A stretch of 64,000 bases of DNA from Demequina sp. NBRC 110054 (GTDB lineage: Bacteria; Actinomycetota; Actinomycetes; Actinomycetales; Demequinaceae): the NCBI RefSeq assembly GCF_002090115.1, contig NZ_BBRK01000004.1:496001-560000 (forward strand), written 5' to 3'. The notes beneath the pieces were generated by a model that saw only the letters and a program-made list of their open reading frames with translations, made no database searches and was not told where the DNA came from. A program made the translations under genes and the position numbers. Shown here piece after piece: positions 59,748 to 64,000 of the stretch (within the stretch, counting starts at the first letter, position 1; each line of letters begins with the position of its first letter).

Positions 59748-61661
59748 TCAGAGCGTGGGCACCCAGACGCGCATCGCCGTCGGTCCACGATTCGCCCACC
59801 GCGCGTAAGGGATCGCCGTGACCCTGACCGGCGCACTCGCGGTCGGCGCGGGCACGTCTCCGTAGAGCGGCAGATCGGCCCCCGCGACCTCGTGCGCGGT
59901 GAGCACGAGACCTGTCGTCTCGAGCTCCGGCACCGGTGCGGGCTCGGCGGCCCTCACGTCATCGGGTGTGACCCGCAGGTCCTCGAGCACGACCTTGCGC
60001 TCGGCCGAGGCGGTCTCGAGGCAGTACACCAACGGGCCCTTCATCATCGCGATCGAGCCGCGCACGGCGTCGACATAGGGGTGAGGGTGGACCGCGCGGA
60101 CAGGGACGGCGGCCTCGACGATCACGCTGTCCCCGGCCTTCCACTCCCGCTCGATCTCCGCGTATCCGTCGACCTCGACCGCGACGGGCTCGCCGTTCAC
60201 CGTCGCCGTCACCGCCGACGCTCCTGCCGGGACGCGCAGGCGAAGCCGCCACGTGCCGGTGGTCTGCTCGACCACGGCGCCGATCCGGCCCCCGTAGGGC
60301 GCGTCCGTCTCCGTGCACACGCGCGCCGACCAGCCGTCGCCGCGTGCGCTGAGCGTGGTGGCCGCGGGGATCTGCAAGGTGACCCCGCGCTCGTCGCACG
60401 TCGCGAGGTAGGAAGCGAGGGAGGAGCCGAGGCGGGCGAGGTTGGGCGGGCAGCACGCGCACCCGTACCAGGACAGCCGCTCCGCGGGAGAGTCCTCCGC
60501 CTCCGGGCGGTGGCCCGTGCGCATCTGCAGCGGGTTCGAGTAGAAGAAGTGCTCGCCGTCGAGCGCGACGCCCGACAGCACCCCGTTGCGCAGCACGCGC
60601 TCCATCTCGAACGCGTAGCGCGCCTCGTCCGTCGCCATGAGCAGCCGGTACGACAGCATGAAGCTCGCGATGCCCGCGCAGGTCTCCGCGTAGGCGCGCT
60701 CGGGAGGCAGCTCGTACGCGTCTCCGAAGGACTCGTCGCGGTGGCGCGAGCCCTGACCGCCCGTGAGGTAGGTCTTGGTCTCGATCGCATCGGTCCACAC
60801 CCGCACGGCCGCATCCGTGAGCCCGGGGTCGTTCTTCTCGAGCGCGAGGTCAGCGACGCCGGTGCTGAGGTACAGCTGGCGCACCGCGTGGCCCATCGCG
60901 GTCGTCGACTCCCGCACGGGCACGTCGTTCTGGTAGTAGGCCGAGGCGAATCCCGCGGGCCCGCTCATCGGGAGATGGGACCGGCGCTCGAGGAACAGGG
61001 CGGCCAGCTCGGCGCTGCGCTCGTCCCCCGTCTCCCGGTAGAGCTCCATGAGCGCGGTCTCGATCTCGGGATGGCCGGGGAAGCCGACGCGTCCGTCGGG
61101 TCCGAGCACGTCCCAGATGTGGTCGACGACTCGGCGAGAGATCGCGAGCAGGCGGTCGTCACCGTTCGCGCGGTTCCACGCGACCGCGGCCTGGATGAGG
61201 TGCCCGGCGCAGTACAGCTCGTGGCCCATCCTGAGGTCGCTCCAGCGCTCGGGCGTCGTGGGCAGCTGGAAGTGGCTGTTGAGGTAGCCGTCCTCGCGCT
61301 GGGCCCGACCGAGCAGGTCGACCGAGGTCTCGAGGAACTCCGGGAAGGGGTTGGCGCCCGTGCGCGCCGTCTCCCAGGCGACCGCCTCGAGCGTCTTGTA
61401 GAGGTCCGAGTCGGCGAACGGGGGTCCGATGAACTCGCCCTCCCCCGCGATCGCCTTGCGGAGATTGTCGAGGACCCCGCTGGTCTCCATCTGTGCGACC
61501 ACGTGCGGCAGCGTCGCGGAGCCGTTGAGGTGCTGCCAGCGGCCGAGCTCGTCAGTCGAGTCGACCACGATGTCGGAGAGGTCGACGGGCCTCTGCCGAT
61601 ACGCGAACGGATCGCGGAGGCGCACCGGCCCGGCCACGCCTTCCTTCTTCTCTGCGGTCAT
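59748..61661 (-). CDS. GH127-family glycosidase (beta-L-arabinofuranosidase type)
   Basis: 637 residues with no signal peptide, so cytoplasmic. The N-terminal PVRLRDPFAYRQRPV start, ETCAGIASFMLSYRLLMATD (catalytic Glu region) and LSWYGCACCPPNLARLGSSL (Cys cluster with the zinc-held nucleophile) match GH127. Known members remove beta-L-arabinofuranose from arabinooligosaccharides. The GH36 stop codon region overlaps its start (ATGA), so the two enzymes are made together. Confidence 0.88.
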   Translation of the reverse strand: MTAEKKEGVAGPVRLRDPFAYRQRPVDLSDIVVDSTDELGRWQHLNGSATLPHVVAQMETSGVLDNLRKAIAGEGEFIGPPFADSDLYKTLEAVAWETARTGANPFPEFLETSVDLLGRAQREDGYLNSHFQLPTTPERWSDLRMGHELYCAGHLIQAAVAWNRANGDDRLLAISRRVVDHIWDVLGPDGRVGFPGHPEIETALMELYRETGDERSAELAALFLERRSHLPMSGPAGFASAYYQNDVPVRESTTAMGHAVRQLYLSTGVADLALEKNDPGLTDAAVRVWTDAIETKTYLTGGQGSRHRDESFGDAYELPPERAYAETCAGIASFMLSYRLLMATDEARYAFEMERVLRNGVLSGVALDGEHFFYSNPLQMRTGHRPEAEDSPAERLSWYGCACCPPNLARLGSSLASYLATCDERGVTLQIPAATTLSARGDGWSARVCTETDAPYGGRIGAVVEQTTGTWRLRLRVPAGASAVTATVNGEPVAVEVDGYAEIEREWKAGDSVIVEAAVPVRAVHPHPYVDAVRGSIAMMKGPLVYCLETASAERKVVLEDLRVTPDDVRAAEPAPVPELETTGLVLTAHEVAGADLPLYGDVPAPTASAPVRVTAIPYARWANRGPTAMRVWVPTL

Positions 61662-63754
61662 CGGTTCTCCACCTTCCTGAGTGCGTACAGCCTCGCCTCG
61701 AGGTCTCCCATGCCAGTGATCTCGAGCGCGCCCCGCTCGGGGTCCCACGACGTCTCCCATGCCGCGAGGTCCGACGCTGGCGCCGGGAACGCCTGCACCA
61801 CCTCGACCTCGGCTCCCGCGAGGTGCGGGAACGACAGCTCCGCGGCAGCGGCGTCGGCGCGGCTCCACACGCACGCGAGCGTCACGTCGTCGGACAGGGC
61901 ACGGCTGCCCGACGCGACCACCTCGTCCGACCATCCCGGCAGCCCGAGCGGCCACATGGGCACGGACTCGCGGTGGTGGCGGATCACGCCGCGGTAGACC
62001 GCGGCCGCCTGCGCGACGAGCGCGCGCGAGCGCTCGGAGAACCTGTCGAGGTATCCCGAGAGATACATCCGCCCGGCGAGCCCCGTCACGAGCGCGAAGG
62101 CGACCTCCTCGGCGTTCATCTCCCAGTGCGGGTACGCCCAGTTGCCCGCCTGCTCGAGCGGCATCGCCATTCCCGCGCCGGCCGCGATCGGCGGGTAGAG
62201 GCGCGCGTCCTGCTGATCCGATGTCGACTGCAGGTCGTAGAGCGACAGCGTCGCCCGGTCCTGGCGCATCGCGCCCGACGCGCACGACTCGAGGATCACG
62301 TGCGGGTGGCGCTCCCGGATGCCTTCCACGAGCTCCTGCAGCGCACGATGGTGCGCGAGCAGGCCGGCCCCCGGCGAGACACCGTCAGGGTCGGGCCCCG
62401 CGCCCGGGGTGACGTTGTAGTCCCACTTGATGTACTCGGCCCCGTACTCGCCGATCACCCGGTCGAACGTCGCGTCGACGTGGGCGCGTGCCGCATCGTC
62501 CGTGAGGTCGAGGAAGTAGCGATCGTGCGAGGCGATCCGGGCTCCCCCGCGCGTCATGAAGGCGCTGTCCGGCAGCTCCGCGGCGACGTCGGAGCGCACG
62601 CCGATCACCTCGGGCTCGAGCCACAGCCCCGGCCGCATGCCGCGCGCGCGGATCCGCTCCAGGAGCCGCGCGAGCCCGCCCTCGCCGAAGCGTCGCACGG
62701 AGGGCTCCCACCGTCCGACGGAGGGCCACCAGTCGCCGCCCTCGTCGTACCAGCCCGCGTCGATGCAGAACACGTCCGCGCCGACCTCGGCCACCGCGTC
62801 GATCAGCGGCTCGAGCTTCTCGGTGGTCGGATCACCCATGAGGGTGTTCATGTAGTCGTTGTAGATCAGCGCGGTCGAGGCGTCCGCGGGCTGCGGCCCG
62901 TGGGTCGCGCGCCGGTGCGCGGTCAGGCGGGCATTCGCGTCCACGAGGTCGGCGCCGAGCGCGACGGTCGCGGGCACGGTCGTGAACGACTCCCCCGGCG
63001 CGAGCGGATGCGACCAGCCGTGCTGGAGCGCCGTCGGGCCCATGAGGATCAGCCCGAGCCAGTCCTCGCGAGCGAAGAGCGAGCCGACCTCCCAGCGCCA
63101 AGGCCCGTTGTGCTCGATCTCCCACGCGAGCGCCGCGTCGGGACCCACGAGGACGCCGCCCGGCTGGAACCGTCCGGTCGGCCACGTGGTCTCACCCGTG
63201 CGCTCGACGACGCCCCTCGCCGGCTGACGGTGGATCGCGGGGTTGATGTCAGGAAGCAGATCCGCGATCGGCTCGGGACTCCACCGGTTCTCGGCCATCT
63301 GCTCGTTGCGAGCGGTCCACACCTGGGTGGAGCTGGTCCGCCCCAGGTAGCCGGTGAGCCCGCCCAGCGAGATCGAGGAGACCGCCTCGAGGACCCGCGT
63401 CGCGTCACCGACGTTCGTCACGGTCGTGCGGCACCGGTAGGTGCCCGCACCGGTCGTCGCCGCGATCTCCGTCCAGGTCTCCAGCCCTGAGGCATCGTCG
63501 CGCTGCACCACGACCAGCCGCTGCTCGGTGGCCTCATGCGAGACGTAACGGAGCGCCTCGCCGACCACTCCGCGGCGGTGGCTCGAGCTCGCGCAGATGA
63601 GGCCCGCGTCTGTCGTGACGAGCTCCACGAGAGCCTGCGCCCTGCCCTCGGCGGGACCCGCGATGACATCGGAGACGCCGATCACGACGGGCGCGTCGTC
63701 CGCCGCGACGACGCGCAGCTCGGCCCCGAGGTCACCCCAGGCGAAGGTCGTCAT
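61658..63754 (-). CDS. Alpha-galactosidase (GH36)
   Basis: 698 residues, starting at the ATG after GGAGCAAGG. The N-terminal beta-sandwich is followed by the barrel with DVFCIDAGWYDEGGDWWPSV, GLWLEPEVIGVRSDV, the nucleophile in EYIKWDYN (about 443), ILESCASGAMRQDRATL and the acid/base Asp in STSDQQDARLYP (about 510). It lacks a signal peptide and would act on imported galactosides. It is coupled to the GH127 gene. Confidence 0.93.
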   Translation of the reverse strand: MTTFAWGDLGAELRVVAADDAPVVIGVSDVIAGPAEGRAQALVELVTTDAGLICASSSHRRGVVGEALRYVSHEATEQRLVVVQRDDASGLETWTEIAATTGAGTYRCRTTVTNVGDATRVLEAVSSISLGGLTGYLGRTSSTQVWTARNEQMAENRWSPEPIADLLPDINPAIHRQPARGVVERTGETTWPTGRFQPGGVLVGPDAALAWEIEHNGPWRWEVGSLFAREDWLGLILMGPTALQHGWSHPLAPGESFTTVPATVALGADLVDANARLTAHRRATHGPQPADASTALIYNDYMNTLMGDPTTEKLEPLIDAVAEVGADVFCIDAGWYDEGGDWWPSVGRWEPSVRRFGEGGLARLLERIRARGMRPGLWLEPEVIGVRSDVAAELPDSAFMTRGGARIASHDRYFLDLTDDAARAHVDATFDRVIGEYGAEYIKWDYNVTPGAGPDPDGVSPGAGLLAHHRALQELVEGIRERHPHVILESCASGAMRQDRATLSLYDLQSTSDQQDARLYPPIAAGAGMAMPLEQAGNWAYPHWEMNAEEVAFALVTGLAGRMYLSGYLDRFSERSRALVAQAAAVYRGVIRHHRESVPMWPLGLPGWSDEVVASGSRALSDDVTLACVWSRADAAAAELSFPHLAGAEVEVVQAFPAPASDLAAWETSWDPERGALEITGMGDLEARLYALRKVENR

Positions 63755-63788
63755 CCTTGCTCCGTTCGCGCATGGCGCAGGGCGGGCG

Positions 63789-64000
63789 TCAGCCACGCTG
63801 GATCCTGGCGACACCGGAGACGGACGGCACGAGGGCGCGTTCCACCTCGAGGCTCCACCCCTCGGGCAGGCCGAGCGCGGTGACCTCCACCGCATCGTCC
63901 GTCACGGTCACGGTCGCCTCGACCTCCTGGGCGTCGGCCTCGAAGCCCGACCTCAGCGTGAGCGTACGGGTGCCGCTCTCACCCGGGAAGACACGCAGCC
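63789..64000 (-). CDS. C-terminal end of a gene, possibly GH31 glycosidase
   Basis: The last 70 codons of a gene entering from the right; it ends SGVARIQRG before TGA, 34 bases upstream of the GH36 gene. The visible part (LRVFPGESGTRTLTLRSGFE, VTVTDDAVEVTALGLPEGW) looks like the C-terminal beta-sandwich of a GH31 enzyme such as alpha-xylosidase. This is a weak call from a short piece; any glycosidase with a similar domain would fit. Confidence 0.4.
   Translation of the reverse strand, partial: LRVFPGESGTRTLTLRSGFEADAQEVEATVTVTDDAVEVTALGLPEGWSLEVERALVPSVSGVARIQRG

Overview
This is a high-GC (about 70% by eye) actinobacterial chromosome segment, most like the Cellulomonas/Demequina end of the Micrococcales. 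That placement is inference. It rests on a cytoplasmic cellobiose phosphorylase under a LacI-type palindrome, HspR/HAIR control of dnaK, two LLM-class (F420-type) flavin oxidoreductases with a probable F420-0 importer, bS22 next to a BldC-like regulator, and many TANNNT-6/7 nt-start leaderless promoters. I see no rRNA, tRNA, CRISPR array, phage or transposase. The window is ordinary chromosome with accessory islands, and it cuts a gene at each end.

Layout. 1-7.7 kb: a truncated GT4 glycosyltransferase, then the cytochrome c maturation set (phosphatase, TlpA-like, CcdA, ResB, CcsB), joined mostly by ATGA/GTGA overlaps, then glutaredoxin-like, HAD-IB, bS22 and BldC-like genes, a neighbourhood also conserved in mycobacteria. 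7.8-12.3 kb: a Ktr/Trk potassium system, a DUF4349 lipoprotein, a DUF4328 protein and a phosphoribosyltransferase. 12.4-15.4 kb: a surface-protein module of DUF4397 protein, class F sortase, ECF sigma and anti-sigma. 15.6-23.4 kb: a DUF4328 protein, cellobiose phosphorylase, dcd, a DUF2510 protein, a small unknown protein and a large secreted leucine-rich-repeat protein.

23.5-27.1 kb: a TPP riboswitch and thiBPQ. 28-36.9 kb: a reductive-type pyrimidine catabolism locus (ABC importer, LLM oxidoreductase, dihydropyrimidinase, beta-ureidopropionase) diverging from a MocR-type regulator; no classical dihydropyrimidine dehydrogenase is visible in the window. 37-40.9 kb: a probable F420-0 ABC importer and a second LLM enzyme. 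41-43.8 kb: rhodanese, SnoaL-like and VanY-like genes. 44.1-48.2 kb: the dnaK-grpE-dnaJ-hspR operon with two HAIR operators. 48.3-54.8 kb: a GGDEF-EAL protein, a degenerate GGDEF-like protein and a 1013-residue ECF sigma factor fused to a zinc-finger anti-sigma domain, a membrane segment and an extracellular region. 55-59.6 kb: DJ-1/PfpI, Bcr/CflA efflux, upp, tadA and a FUSC-like protein. 59.7-64 kb: GH127 and GH36 glycosidases and the end of another gene, possibly GH31.

The most unusual signals are: the nonamer GGACGATGC (about 32 copies on both strands, including a three-copy tandem and an 18-bp palindrome); the membrane-tethered sigma/anti-sigma fusion; an LLM enzyme sitting where a dihydropyrimidine dehydrogenase would be expected; an intergenic inverted-repeat element present twice; and three divergent pairs of leaderless genes.
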